Shown piece by piece: positions 50,321 to 59,800 of a stretch of DNA of 61,541 nt. The stretch lies in assembly GCA_017618625.1 (NCBI GenBank), contig JAFZTV010000031.1, positions 1 through 61,541 on the forward strand, given 5' to 3'. This stretch comes from Bacteroidales bacterium (lineage in GTDB: Bacteria; Bacteroidota; Bacteroidia; Bacteroidales; P3). The notes beneath the pieces were generated by a model that made no database searches, had not been told where the DNA came from, and saw only the letters and a program-made list of their open reading frames with translations. Position 1 is the stretch's first letter. Every line of letters starts with the position of its first letter. The position numbers and the translations under genes are program-made.

Positions 50321-51502
50321 CTAGCCTTCGATTTCCTTGCGGACTTTCTTGAAGGCCTCGATGCATTTGTCGAGGTGTTCGTGTTCGTGTGCGGCACTGA
50401 TCTGCACACGTATGCGAGCTTGACCCTTCGGCACGACGGGATAGTAGAAACCGGTGACGAAGATGCCTTCTTCCTGCATCTTGGCAGCATATTTCTGGCT
50501 CTTGGCAGCGTCGTAAATCATAACAGCGCAGATGGCACTCTCCGACGGTTTGCAGTCGAATCCTTCTTCCTTCATGCGACGGAGGAAGTAGTCGGTGTTC
50601 TCGTGCAGTTTGTCCTGGAGTGCGTTGGTCTCGCTCATCATCTCGAACATGCGGATGCCTGCGGCCACGAGGCCGGGAGCCATCGAGTTGGAGAAGAGAT
50701 AAGGACGGCTGCGCTGACGGAGCATGTCGATAATCTCCTTGCGGCCAGTGGTGAAACCGCCCATGGCGCCGCCGAATGCTTTGCCCAAGGTGCCGGTGAG
50801 GATTTCAATCTTTCCGCGCAGGTTGTAGCGCTCGGTTACACCGCGACCAGTCTTTCCGACCACGCCGGCGGAGTGGCTTTCGTCAACCATCACCATGGCG
50901 TCGTATTTCTGTGCGAGTTCGTAGATTTTGTCAAGCGGACACACATTGCCGTCCATCGAGAACACGCCGTCGGTCACGATGACGCGGAAACGGTTCTTCT
51001 GTGCGGTCTTGAGCTGCTCTTCGAGGTCGGCCATGTCGGCGTTGGCATAACGGTAGCGCTGAGCTTTGCAGAGACGCACACCGTCGATGATGGAAGCGTG
51101 GTTAAGGGCGTCGCTGATGATAGCGTCCTCTTCGGTAAGCAGAGGCTCGAAGACACCGCCGTTGGCGTCGAAGCAGGCGGCATATAGGATTGTGTCTTCG
51201 GTGCCGAAGAACTCGGCTATTTTCTTTTCAAGCTGTTTGTGGAGGTCCTGGCAGCCGCAGATGAAGCGGACAGATGCCATGCCGAAGCCGCGAGCGTCCA
51301 TGCCTTTCTTGGCGGCGGCGATAAGTTCAGGGTTGTCGGCAAGGCCGAGGTAGTTGTTGGCGCAGAAGTTGAGGCACTTCTTGCCTTTTACCATGATTTC
51401 AGCACCCTGAGGGCTCTCTATGATACGTTCGTTTTTGTAAAGACCGGCGGCCTCGATGTCGGCCAGCTCTTTCTGCAGATGTTTTTGAAATTTGTCGTAC
51501 AT
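50321..51502 (-). CDS. kbl: Glycine C-acetyltransferase (2-amino-3-ketobutyrate CoA ligase)
   Basis: A 393-aa PLP enzyme of the alpha-oxoamine synthase family. The N-terminal GLYKNERIIESPQGAEI and NFCANNYLGLADNP match Kbl. VDESHSAGVVGKTGRGV and TLGKAFGGAMGGFTTG (PLP Lys in GTLGKAFGG, near 243) are the cofactor motifs. It splits 2-amino-3-ketobutyrate from threonine into glycine and acetyl-CoA. Serine palmitoyltransferase is a relative, but the motifs favour Kbl. Threonine dehydrogenase is not adjacent. Monocistronic with its own promoter and terminator. Confidence 0.94.
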   Translation of the reverse strand: MYDKFQKHLQKELADIEAAGLYKNERIIESPQGAEIMVKGKKCLNFCANNYLGLADNPELIAAAKKGMDARGFGMASVRFICGCQDLHKQLEKKIAEFFGTEDTILYAACFDANGGVFEPLLTEEDAIISDALNHASIIDGVRLCKAQRYRYANADMADLEEQLKTAQKNRFRVIVTDGVFSMDGNVCPLDKIYELAQKYDAMVMVDESHSAGVVGKTGRGVTERYNLRGKIEILTGTLGKAFGGAMGGFTTGRKEIIDMLRQRSRPYLFSNSMAPGLVAAGIRMFEMMSETNALQDKLHENTDYFLRRMKEEGFDCKPSESAICAVMIYDAAKSQKYAAKMQEEGIFVTGFYYPVVPKGQARIRVQISAAHEHEHLDKCIEAFKKVRKEIEG

Positions 51503-51590
51503 AACAGAATATTTTTGAATGTTTTAATGTTTGTCGTTGATAGGATGATGCTGAGGAAGAATAAACGAGACTTGTCAGTTAACTGAGGTG

Positions 51591-51598
51591 CAAAATTA
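51591..51598 (-). promoter_or_regulatory. -7 element for kbl
   Basis: Reverse-strand TAATTTTG matches TAnnTTTG, 88 bp before the ATG at 51502. Confidence 0.4.
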
Positions 51599-51660
51599 CT
51601 TAAATTTGTCCAACGATTTATAAAATTAACAGTTAATTTTTCAGGGTCGAACCATGCGTG

Positions 51661-52803
51661 TCATTTACTTTTGATGTCAAGTGCGTCGCGAATTCCGTTG
51701 CCGAGAAGCATGAAGGCGAGCACAATGATCATGATGGCGGCGCCGGGCAGGAGAGCGAGGTAGGCGTTGTCAAGCAGTATGTAGCCGTAGTTTTCTTTCA
51801 CCATGGCGCCCCACGAAGGGGTAGGGGGCTGAACTCCGATGCCAAGGAAAGAAAGGCCCGCTTCGAGCAGTATGGCGGAGGCGAAGTTGGAAGCGGCAAT
51901 CACAATCACGCTTCCCACAATGTTTGGCAGTATGTGGTGGAAGATGGTGCGGAAGGTGGAGAAGCCGAGGGCGCGTGTAGCTTCGACAAACTCCTTTTCT
52001 TTTATTGAAAACACCTGTCCGCGAACCACACGTGCGATGTCAACCCACATGGTTAGGCCGACAGCCACGAACACCTGCCAAAAGCCTTTGCCGAGGGCAA
52101 ATGTTATGGCGATGACAAGCAGTACGGTGGGGATTGACCACACGACGTTGATGAGCCACATGATGAGGTTGTCAACCCATCGCCCGTAGTAAGCCGCCAA
52201 TGCACCGAGAGTGATGCCTATAAGCAGTGCAATGGCTATGGCGATGAACCCGACGGAAAGGCTCACGCGGGAGCCGATCATTATCTGGCTCAGCAGGTCG
52301 CGGCCGTAGGCATCGGTGCCGAGTATGAAGGTGCGAGTCTTGATTTTGACCACCTGGCTCTGATGACATGTCTTTATTTCGCCGTCGTTTGGGGTTGATC
52401 CGGTGAAGGCCTCGTAGCGTACGCTGTCGCCCACAGTCTCGTGGCTGTAAATCGGGGTGGCGGAGTAGGGTAGAGGCTCGCCTTTGAACATCCGTTTGAA
52501 TAGATTCGGTCGCTTGGCAGACGTCTCATCGTTGCGAAGACAGATGAAGGTTGCCTTGGAAAAAGGCTTCATGGTGGCGAGTTCGAGATACTGCTGGTTG
52601 CAGTCGGGCGTGTGGTCGGGGGTGATGAGGTAGCCGAGTATGGCGACCAATGCAAACAACGCTATGACCACAAGGCTTGCCACAGCCAGTCGGTTGCGGA
52701 TGAACCGCTGCCACGCCATGCGTGAAGGGGATATCGGCTCGCCTTCGGCTCGCCGCTTTAGAAAACTCTTGTGTTTTCGGCTGAATATGTCGCGTAGCAG
52801 CAT
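51661..52803 (-). CDS. ABC transporter permease, OppC/DppC family
   Basis: A 380-aa inner-membrane permease. TM1 is near residues 40-60. An enlarged periplasmic loop of about 100 aa follows, then the conserved LGTDAYGRDLLSQIMIGSRVSLSVGF near 156-181. Four to five more TM segments contain the EAA-loop EFVEATRALGFSTFRTIFHHILPN near 262-285. GLSFLGIGVQPPTPSWGAMV is the C-terminal signature. OppC normally works with OppB and OppD/OppF, none of which is adjacent. It lies 1 bp after the DUF59 gene, hence co-expressed with Fe-S genes. Confidence 0.88.
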   Translation of the reverse strand: MLLRDIFSRKHKSFLKRRAEGEPISPSRMAWQRFIRNRLAVASLVVIALFALVAILGYLITPDHTPDCNQQYLELATMKPFSKATFICLRNDETSAKRPNLFKRMFKGEPLPYSATPIYSHETVGDSVRYEAFTGSTPNDGEIKTCHQSQVVKIKTRTFILGTDAYGRDLLSQIMIGSRVSLSVGFIAIAIALLIGITLGALAAYYGRWVDNLIMWLINVVWSIPTVLLVIAITFALGKGFWQVFVAVGLTMWVDIARVVRGQVFSIKEKEFVEATRALGFSTFRTIFHHILPNIVGSVIVIAASNFASAILLEAGLSFLGIGVQPPTPSWGAMVKENYGYILLDNAYLALLPGAAIMIIVLAFMLLGNGIRDALDIKSK

Positions 52804-52804
52804 C

Positions 52805-53131
52805 TTACATCAATCCTAATTCCAGTTTAACTTCGTCGGACAGGTTGTTGAAATCCCACGGTGGGTCGAAGGTGAGTTCGACGTTGACGGACTTTATACC
52901 GCTGATACACTCGGTCATCTGGCGCACTTCCAGAAACATATACTCTGCCTCCGGGCAGTCGGGTGCCGTCATGGTCATCAATATTTTCAGGTTGAAGTCG
53001 TCGTCGATGTCAATCTTATAAATTAGCCCCAGGTCATATATGTTGACTGGAATTTCCGGGTCATATATGTTCTTCAGCGCGTTGACAACGGCACTGTGCA
53101 GGGTTTCCTTGGTGGGTTTTATTTCTTCCAT
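52805..53131 (-). CDS. DUF59/MIP18 metal-sulfur cluster assembly factor (SufT-like)
   Basis: A 108-aa protein with ALKNIYDPEIPVNIYDLGLIYKIDID (17-42), MTMTAPDCPEAEYMFLEVRQ (51-70; the conserved Cys is at 58) and VNVELTFDPPWDFNNLSDE. The family helps Fe-S cluster delivery. Here it is 3 bp from sufE, which supports that role. Confidence 0.9.
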   Translation of the reverse strand: MEEIKPTKETLHSAVVNALKNIYDPEIPVNIYDLGLIYKIDIDDDFNLKILMTMTAPDCPEAEYMFLEVRQMTECISGIKSVNVELTFDPPWDFNNLSDEVKLELGLM

Positions 53132-53134
53132 CGT

Positions 53135-53557
53135 TCAGTCTTTTTTCAAAGAAAAGGCAAGCGCGTACATCTTCAGCTGTTTGAGCATAGAGGTGAGACC
53201 GTTTGACCGTGTTGGGGAGAGGTGTTCCTTCAAACCGATTTGGTCGATGAACACAGGCTCGTTGTTCAGTATATCCTGTGGAGTCTGTCCGCTATAGACG
53301 CGAATGAGCAGCGAAATGATGCCTTTGGTGATGACGGCGTCGCTGTCGGCTTTGAAAAACACTTTGCCGTCGTGGTACTCGCAACTCACCCACACGCGCG
53401 ACTGGCAGCCTTTTATCAGGTTGGCCTCGGTCTTGTCTTTCTCATCGATAACAGGGCATTCTTTGCCCAGGTCTATGATGTAGGCGTATTTGTCTATCCA
53501 TTCGTCAAAATTGGCGAATTCGTCGATTATCTGTTGTTCAATTTCTTGTATGGTCAT
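53135..53557 (-). CDS. sufE: Cysteine desulfuration protein SufE
   Basis: A 140-aa SufE. It begins MTIQEIEQQIIDEFANFDEWIDKYAYIIDLGKE. The sulfur-accepting Cys is in ANLIKGCQSRVWVSCEY near residue 51. It takes persulfide from SufS for Fe-S assembly. The rest of the suf operon is not in the window; its partner here is DUF59. Confidence 0.93.
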   Translation of the reverse strand: MTIQEIEQQIIDEFANFDEWIDKYAYIIDLGKECPVIDEKDKTEANLIKGCQSRVWVSCEYHDGKVFFKADSDAVITKGIISLLIRVYSGQTPQDILNNEPVFIDQIGLKEHLSPTRSNGLTSMLKQLKMYALAFSLKKD

Positions 53558-53593
53558 TATTACCTAAACAATAAAGTTAGCGTTGATATTATG

Positions 53594-54703
53594 TTATTTC
53601 GGTGCTTTTTTTACAAGATATGCGGCTGCTATGCCGAATACCAGCTGCGGCAGGAGAACTGCCCAGAATGGCGGCAGGTTGCCGTTTATGGCGAACACAG
53701 TGGTTATTTTCATAAAAACGATGAAGGCGAAGGCTATGCTGATGCCAATGGCCAGGTGTAGTCCGATGCCGCCACGTGTCTTGCGCGACGACACAGCCAC
53801 CCCGATAAATGTCATCACTATTACCGCCATGGGATTCAGTATGCGTTGCCACAGCTCTATCGACGAGGTCACCACGGTGGACGAGCCGCGCAGCCGTTCG
53901 CGTTGGATATATCTGTACAGTTGGGGTGTGTTCATCACTTGTATCTGCTGCGACGACAGTTTGAAATCATCCGGCGATAATTCGAGCGGTTGGGTGCATC
54001 TTGGTTGGTGGGTCAGCGTTTCTTTGCCGTCTTTCAGGTTCCTCGTATAATAATCTGTGCATTTCCACATGTTTGATGTCGAGTCAAAGATTATCCGTTC
54101 CGCAGTTATCCGTTGGCACAGCGCATTGCTGCTGTCCATTTTGTCAACACACAGGTTGAATGCCGTCATGTTTTCAGCATTGTAAGAGGTTGAATATACC
54201 AGCGTTTTTTCGTCGCTTTTGAAATGGACGCTGCCGAAATAACTCCGTTTCATCGGCCTGAAATAGTTGTTCTCGAACTCCATCAGGTACTGGTTGCTCC
54301 ATGGTATCACGAAGTTGCTCATGACTATTACCATCACCGCCACTATTATCGACCCGTGCAGATAGGGTTGCAGCAAACGTTTGTAGCTCAAACCGCTGCC
54401 AAGTATTGCGATTATCTCCGTGTTGCCCGCCATCTTCGACGTGAAAAATATCACCGAGATAAAGATGAACAGCGGGCTGTAGAGGTTTATGAATCCGGGG
54501 ATGAAGTTAAGGTAGTACTGGAACACAATCTTGCTCAGCGGGGCGTGGTTGCGCAGAAAATCGTCAAGTTTCTCTGAAATGTCGAAGGTGATGACAATGA
54601 CTATTATGAGCGCCATGGCCAACAGGAAGGTCTTCAGATATTTCTTCAAGATATATCCGTCAATCAGCTTGTAGCGTTCCAAATATCTTGCTCTGATGCC
54701 CAT
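53594..54703 (-). CDS. LptF/LptG family LPS export permease
   Basis: A 369-aa YjgP/YjgQ-family protein. The start KLIDGYILKKYLKTFLLAMALIIVIVITFDI contains TM1. Further TMs lie near 60-85 and 105-125, with a large periplasmic jellyroll domain (residues ~130-275), then three C-terminal TMs. It is one half of the LptB2FG complex that extracts LPS from the inner membrane. LptF versus LptG cannot be told apart here. It lies 36 bp upstream of sufE. Confidence 0.88.
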   Translation of the reverse strand: MGIRARYLERYKLIDGYILKKYLKTFLLAMALIIVIVITFDISEKLDDFLRNHAPLSKIVFQYYLNFIPGFINLYSPLFIFISVIFFTSKMAGNTEIIAILGSGLSYKRLLQPYLHGSIIVAVMVIVMSNFVIPWSNQYLMEFENNYFRPMKRSYFGSVHFKSDEKTLVYSTSYNAENMTAFNLCVDKMDSSNALCQRITAERIIFDSTSNMWKCTDYYTRNLKDGKETLTHQPRCTQPLELSPDDFKLSSQQIQVMNTPQLYRYIQRERLRGSSTVVTSSIELWQRILNPMAVIVMTFIGVAVSSRKTRGGIGLHLAIGISIAFAFIVFMKITTVFAINGNLPPFWAVLLPQLVFGIAAAYLVKKAPK

Positions 54704-54716
54704 CTGTTATCAAAAA

Positions 54717-54752
54717 ACAGGGACTCCTGCGCATCCGCCAGAGAGTCCCTGT
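54717..54752 (-). terminator. Terminator after the methylmalonyl-CoA mutase subunit gene
   Basis: ACAGGGACTC (54717-54726) pairs with GAGTCCCTGT (54743-54752) around a 16-nt loop. On the minus strand a run of T follows. The AGGGA(C/G)TC core resembles the kbl terminator. Confidence 0.85.
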
Positions 54753-54783
54753 CTTCATTATTGTGATTTAACTGACCTCTGAC

Positions 54784-56649
54784 TTATAAGTTAATTCCCA
54801 TCAGCTTCTGGAATGCCGTGAGCGACTCAAGCACGTTGGTCTTGACATGTATGAATTCGTCCACGCCCAAGCCCTTGTACATCTCAATCTGCTCTTTCGG
54901 GTATCCGGCCAGCACTATGCTCTTCACCTTGCCTTTAAGTCCGTTGCATACGGCCTCGGCGATTTCGGGATATTCATCGTCGCTTGAGCACATGACCACG
55001 ATGTCGGCTTGTGCCTCAAGTGCGGCTTTCACGCCTTCTTCGGCGCTCTTGAAGCCGGGGTTGTCTATAATCTGATAGCCTGCCACTCCGAAGAAATTGG
55101 TTGCAAAGCCTGAACGGGCCTTTCTCATGGCCAGGTTGCCGTAGGTCAGCAGGAACACCTTCGGTTTCTTGCCCGACTGCTCCGTGGCCAGTCTCAGATG
55201 CTCGAAAGCCTCTGCTCCGCGATACAGGCGCAGCGTCTTTATTGGACCTTCTGCCTTGTGGCAGCAGCAGCCACATTCCTTCTTCACAATCTTCTCGCCC
55301 ATGATCTCCAACAGGTTCGGGTACTGATTGGTGCCGAGTATGGTGGTTTTGCGAGTGGCGATGTCCATGTCGCGCTGGGCGGCTATGCGTTCCACCTCGG
55401 CTTGTACAAAGCCCTCTTTTATAGCCTGTGCGAATCCGCCTTTGCCTTCGGCCGTAACAAACAGCTCCCAAGCGTATTGAGCTATCGAGTTGGTCAGGTT
55501 CTCGATGTAGTAGCTGCCGGCGGCGGGATCGACAATCTTGTCCAGATACGACTCCTCTTTCAGCAGTATCTGCTGGTTGCGGGCAATGCGGTAGCCAAAT
55601 TCGTCGGCCTCCTTGTATGCCGTGTCAAACGGTGCCACGCTTATCGAGTCGGCACCGGCGATGGCTGCCGACATTGTCTCCGTGGTCGTTCTCAGCATGT
55701 TCACGTATGGGTCGTATATCGACTTGTTCCAGCGGCTCGACGTGGTGTGGATGAACACCTTGTATGCGCAGTCGCACTCGGGTTTGTATTGCTCCACAAT
55801 CTTGCTCCAAAGCAGGCGTGCAGCCCTGATTTTGGCAATCTCCATAAAGTAGGTGCTGCCCGTCGCAAACGAGAAGACTATTCGTTTCGCCACATCCTCC
55901 ACCTTGCAGCCCATGTCCGTCAGGTGTGCCATGAGGTCGTTGGCGGCCGCGAGCGTGAAGCCCAGTTCCTGTACTATGTTGCTGCCTGCGTTGTGAATCA
56001 CGTTGCCGTTGACGGTGAACACCTTGAATAGCGGCAGTTCCTCTTTGGCGTATGCCAGCAGTTCGGCAGCGGCCTTGTAGTCGCCCTCTTCGCCGCGGTG
56101 GAAGTCACCGTGCGTCAGCGCATAGCGGTACATGTCGAAATTGCAGCTTCCTTCCAGCTTCTTTGTGTCGAAGCCGTTCTTCTTCGCAACGGCTACATAC
56201 ATCTTCAGCACCGTCAGATAGTCCTCAGCACAGGTGAAGTTCACCTTTATCGCATCCACAAATATCCCCTTCAGCAGCGTCTCCATGTCCTGCTCCGTGG
56301 CAATGCCCTTTGTGCAGAACGCCAGCGATGTGGCGCCTCTCTTCAACGCATCCAGCGCTATGGCGTTGGCCTTCGATGGGTCTTTCTCCGTGATGTCCTG
56401 GCGTATGTCCCACACGTTGTTGTCCGTGTGTTTGCCGCGCGTGTAGGGCTTCTGTCCGGGGTTCGAGTCCAGATATTCAAGGTTCTGCAGGTCTTCGGCT
56501 CTGTAGTATGGTTTTACCTTGAATCCCTCGATGGTTTTCCATACGAGTTTCTTTTCGTAGTCAGCACCTTTCAGGTCTTTGTTGATGACTTCTTCCCATT
56601 TTTCCGTCGAAACTGGAGGGAATTCGCTGAACAATTTATTGTCTTCCAT
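54784..56649 (-). CDS. mutA: Methylmalonyl-CoA mutase small subunit
   Basis: A 621-aa small (beta) subunit. The N-terminal TIM-barrel region has KLVWKTIEGFKVKPYYRAEDL (34-54) and YTRGKHTDNNVWDIRQDI. TTSSRWNKSIYDPYVNMLRTTTETMSAAIAGADSISVAPFD near 304-344 and a VDPAAGSYYIENLT site follow. A C-terminal Rossmann domain (~480-621) lacks the DxHxxG cobalamin motif, as expected for the non-catalytic subunit. A cysteine cluster ECGCCCHK lies near residue 455. The large subunit MutB normally follows directly, but here a terminator and the LptF/G gene follow instead. Confidence 0.92.
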   Translation of the reverse strand: MEDNKLFSEFPPVSTEKWEEVINKDLKGADYEKKLVWKTIEGFKVKPYYRAEDLQNLEYLDSNPGQKPYTRGKHTDNNVWDIRQDITEKDPSKANAIALDALKRGATSLAFCTKGIATEQDMETLLKGIFVDAIKVNFTCAEDYLTVLKMYVAVAKKNGFDTKKLEGSCNFDMYRYALTHGDFHRGEEGDYKAAAELLAYAKEELPLFKVFTVNGNVIHNAGSNIVQELGFTLAAANDLMAHLTDMGCKVEDVAKRIVFSFATGSTYFMEIAKIRAARLLWSKIVEQYKPECDCAYKVFIHTTSSRWNKSIYDPYVNMLRTTTETMSAAIAGADSISVAPFDTAYKEADEFGYRIARNQQILLKEESYLDKIVDPAAGSYYIENLTNSIAQYAWELFVTAEGKGGFAQAIKEGFVQAEVERIAAQRDMDIATRKTTILGTNQYPNLLEIMGEKIVKKECGCCCHKAEGPIKTLRLYRGAEAFEHLRLATEQSGKKPKVFLLTYGNLAMRKARSGFATNFFGVAGYQIIDNPGFKSAEEGVKAALEAQADIVVMCSSDDEYPEIAEAVCNGLKGKVKSIVLAGYPKEQIEMYKGLGVDEFIHVKTNVLESLTAFQKLMGINL

Positions 56650-56687
56650 TAAGTTGTGTGTTTATGTTACGTGGTGTGTGTAAACCG

Positions 56688-56695
56688 CAAAGATA
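56688..56695 (-). promoter_or_regulatory. -7 element for mutA
   Basis: Reverse-strand TATCTTTG, 39 bp before the ATG at 56649. Confidence 0.5.
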
Positions 56696-56760
56696 GTAAA
56701 TAATTATTAATAATCCTAACCTCTACGAAAAACACTTTTCCATGTCGTATCTCTACACGT

Positions 56761-56793
56761 CTTTCACATGACTTTGATATGACTTTGGTCCAC
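56761..56793. repeat. 11-bp array, three units, opposite orientation
   Basis: On the minus strand this reads ATATCAAAGTC flanked by similar 11-mers (plus-strand units CTTTCACATGA, CTTTGATATGA, CTTTGGTCCAC). The unit is identical to that of the nine-unit array at 22878. It lies just after the stop of the AddA-type gene. Confidence 0.75.
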
Positions 56794-56800
56794 TCCATAC

Positions 56801-59800
56801 TTAGGCAACCTCCTCCACCTCGCAGCCATCCTCTTTCAAAAACAGCAGGAATCCCTTAACCGACGGATACCCCATCGCCTCCATCGCTGCGCAGTAGTCC
56901 CTTACCTGCTTCTTGTAACCTTTGTGTTCCGAGCCGGTCTTGAAGTCCACCACCCACGTTTCTCCGTCGGCAAACACAATCCTGTCTGGTCGCAGTTCCG
57001 TTCCGTTGAAAATCAGTGTCTGTTCTTGTTTCACCTTGAGCCCTTTTGCAAAGAATTTATGGCTCTCTTGTCCGTTCACCGCCTGCAGCGCTAGGCGTCT
57101 CACCCTCTCCGTCGTCTCGTTGTCCAACTTCAGCCGTTTTGCCTGTCTCTCCACTGCACGCTCCACATCGTCGGCGTCGTTAGTCATAGCCAGTGTCTCG
57201 TGCACCAGCGTTCCGAACTCCTGTTCCTGGCTTTTCGATTCCTCTTCGTTTGCGTGTTGTGCATACAGTATTCTCTCCGCGTAGCTCGGAAAACTTATTT
57301 CCTCGAGCGTCACCAGCTCCCGTTTTTCCTTGAGGTCATTCGGGTTTGTGTTCTTATGGTCTTCTCCAAAGCAGAATTGTTCGCCTCCTTCCGTAGTTCG
57401 CTGTGTTTTTTGAGCACCCGCTATTTCCATTGTTTTTGCTATGTTCCACAGCAGCTGTTGATGACTTTTCGTGTCCCCGTCGCTTTTCTTGCAGCTGGCA
57501 TACACTATCAGCTTCTCCTCTGGACGCGTAAGTGCTACATAAACCTTGTTCGTCATGTCCATCTCTTGCAGTTTCCGCTCCTCTTCAAACTGTTTGTCGA
57601 ACACCGTCTCTTCGCTCTTCGAGGTGTTCACCAACCCCACTTTCAGCTCCAGTTCCGGTTCCTCCACCTTTACCCATATAGGGTTGTTGCGACCTCCCGC
57701 GGTGGGCATGGCCACTATCGCCACCTTCCACTGCAGTCCTTTTGCCGTGTGTATCGTTCTCAGCGGCACCGCTTCGCTTCCGCCAGTGCAGGCCAGTCGC
57801 ATGTCTCCCAGGTGGTTGTCCATCCAATCCAGAAACTCCCTCAGATCCTGACGATGTGTCTGGGCGTATTCTGCTGTCACGTTCATCAGTTTTGCTGCGT
57901 AGGCGTTTTCTATGCCTTCGAGGTTGCATTTGCGTACAATCTCTTCGCAGCAGTCATATAGCGACATCTGTCTCATCGCCTTGAAGTTCATCTCTATCCC
58001 GGCTGCCGTCATCATCTCGTCCAGTCTCCTCCAGCTCCTGTTCTTCGCCATCTCTGCCACATAGCCTTTGTCTATCTTGCCCATGTATTCCAGTTCCATC
58101 AGTGCCGTCAACGCCGCTTTCTCGTTATCGGGATTCGCTATGCATTTCATTGTCGCAAGCGCCATCCTCACCAGATGGCTCTTCTCTAGTTTTTGCGACT
58201 CGTTTGACTCTATCTTTATTCCTCTTCTCGTCAGCACTTCCGCCACCTTCGTCAGCTGGTCGTTCTTCGCCGCCATCACGCATATATCGCCGTACTCAAA
58301 ACCCTTGCCATGCTGTGCCTCCACCTCGTCGCCTATCGCCTCCCACAGCTCGTCGCTGTTCTCCCTGAAGTCCAGTTTCACAAACCCGTCGAGTTTATCC
58401 CCTCTCTCATTCCAGCCCTGTATCATGTCGTCTTTGCCGTCTATCCGCTGGCCTATATACATCTCTGTCAGGTATTCGTTGTCGCCGAATCCAGTTCTTA
58501 TCGCTTTGCTGAAATAATTGTTGATGAACTCCACCAGCACTTTCCTCGACCGCCAGTTCTTCTTCTTCGGAAACGGCGTGTATATGCTGTCGTTCGACAT
58601 GTTCAGGTGTCCGTAGCCCTTCACCTTCGGCAACTCGATAAACTGTCTCACGTCTCCGCCTCTGAAACGGTATATCGCCTGCTTGGCATCTCCCACCACT
58701 AGCGATGTGTGCCCGTTGCCCACCGAGTTCTCCACCAGCGGCACCAGGTTGCGCCACTGCTGTCTCGAAGTGTCCTGAAATTCATCAATCAGTATGTTTT
58801 TGTATCGGTTTCCTATCCTTTCGTATATGAATGGTGCATCGTCAATCTCCACCACGTCTGCAATCCGCTCCGTTATCTTTGAAAGGTGCAGCACCCGGTT
58901 CTCCTTATAGTATTCCTCAACTAGTGTGTTAATACGCTTCAGCAGCCCTATCTCGTACAGTCGGGCCATCAATTTCTTTCTGCTGTTGTAAAGCGGCAGG
59001 CTCTCCTTCTTTTTCTCTATTATCTCGAACAGGTTCTTGAGTTGCGGCTTAATCGCCCGGATAGCCTCTCGTGTTGCCTCGTCGCATTTTGGCGAAGCAA
59101 TCTTGTTATCCTCGACATCCATGAATGCGAGTACATAGCTGTTCGGTTTGACGTATTTTTTTCTGACAAGGTTTTGGAAATATCCGGGCATTGATTTGGC
59201 ACCGTAATAGAACATATTCCAGTCAATGCCTTTCTCCTTAATCAGGTTCAGCCCTTCGTTGCCAAGCTTTGCCATCTCTTCATCGAACTTTGCGTTCGCT
59301 TCGCGGTATTTCCGCTTCAGCCTCAGATATTCCTCCAGGTTCCAATCGCCCAGTTCCTGTATGTGTTTCGGTGTCTCCTCGTCCAGCACCAGTTCCACCA
59401 TCTCCTTAAGCTCTTTCTCGACGTCGTATCGCTGCCCGTCTTTCATTCTTTCTTCGCTGTAGGTCTCCATCAGTTTCGTCAGTTCATCTTCCCCTGATGT
59501 CCCTATCAGCGCCATAAGGTTGTCCGTAACCCGCTCCACCAACTCGTCCTTATCTAGCGTTACCTCGAAGTCCTCGGGCAGGTCCAGGTCGTGGGCGAAC
59601 GTCTTCACTATCCTGTGGGCAAAACTGTCTATCGTACATACCGACAGGTCGCTGTAGTTGTGCAGCACCGACTCGTAAACCACCTTCGCCTTTCGTCTCA
59701 CCTCTTCCGCTGTCAGTCCCGTCGTCGCCATCAGACTCTCCTCTATATGCGGTCGTTTTTCCAGCTCGTCGTTACACAGGGCGTCCAACTCCTGCACTAT

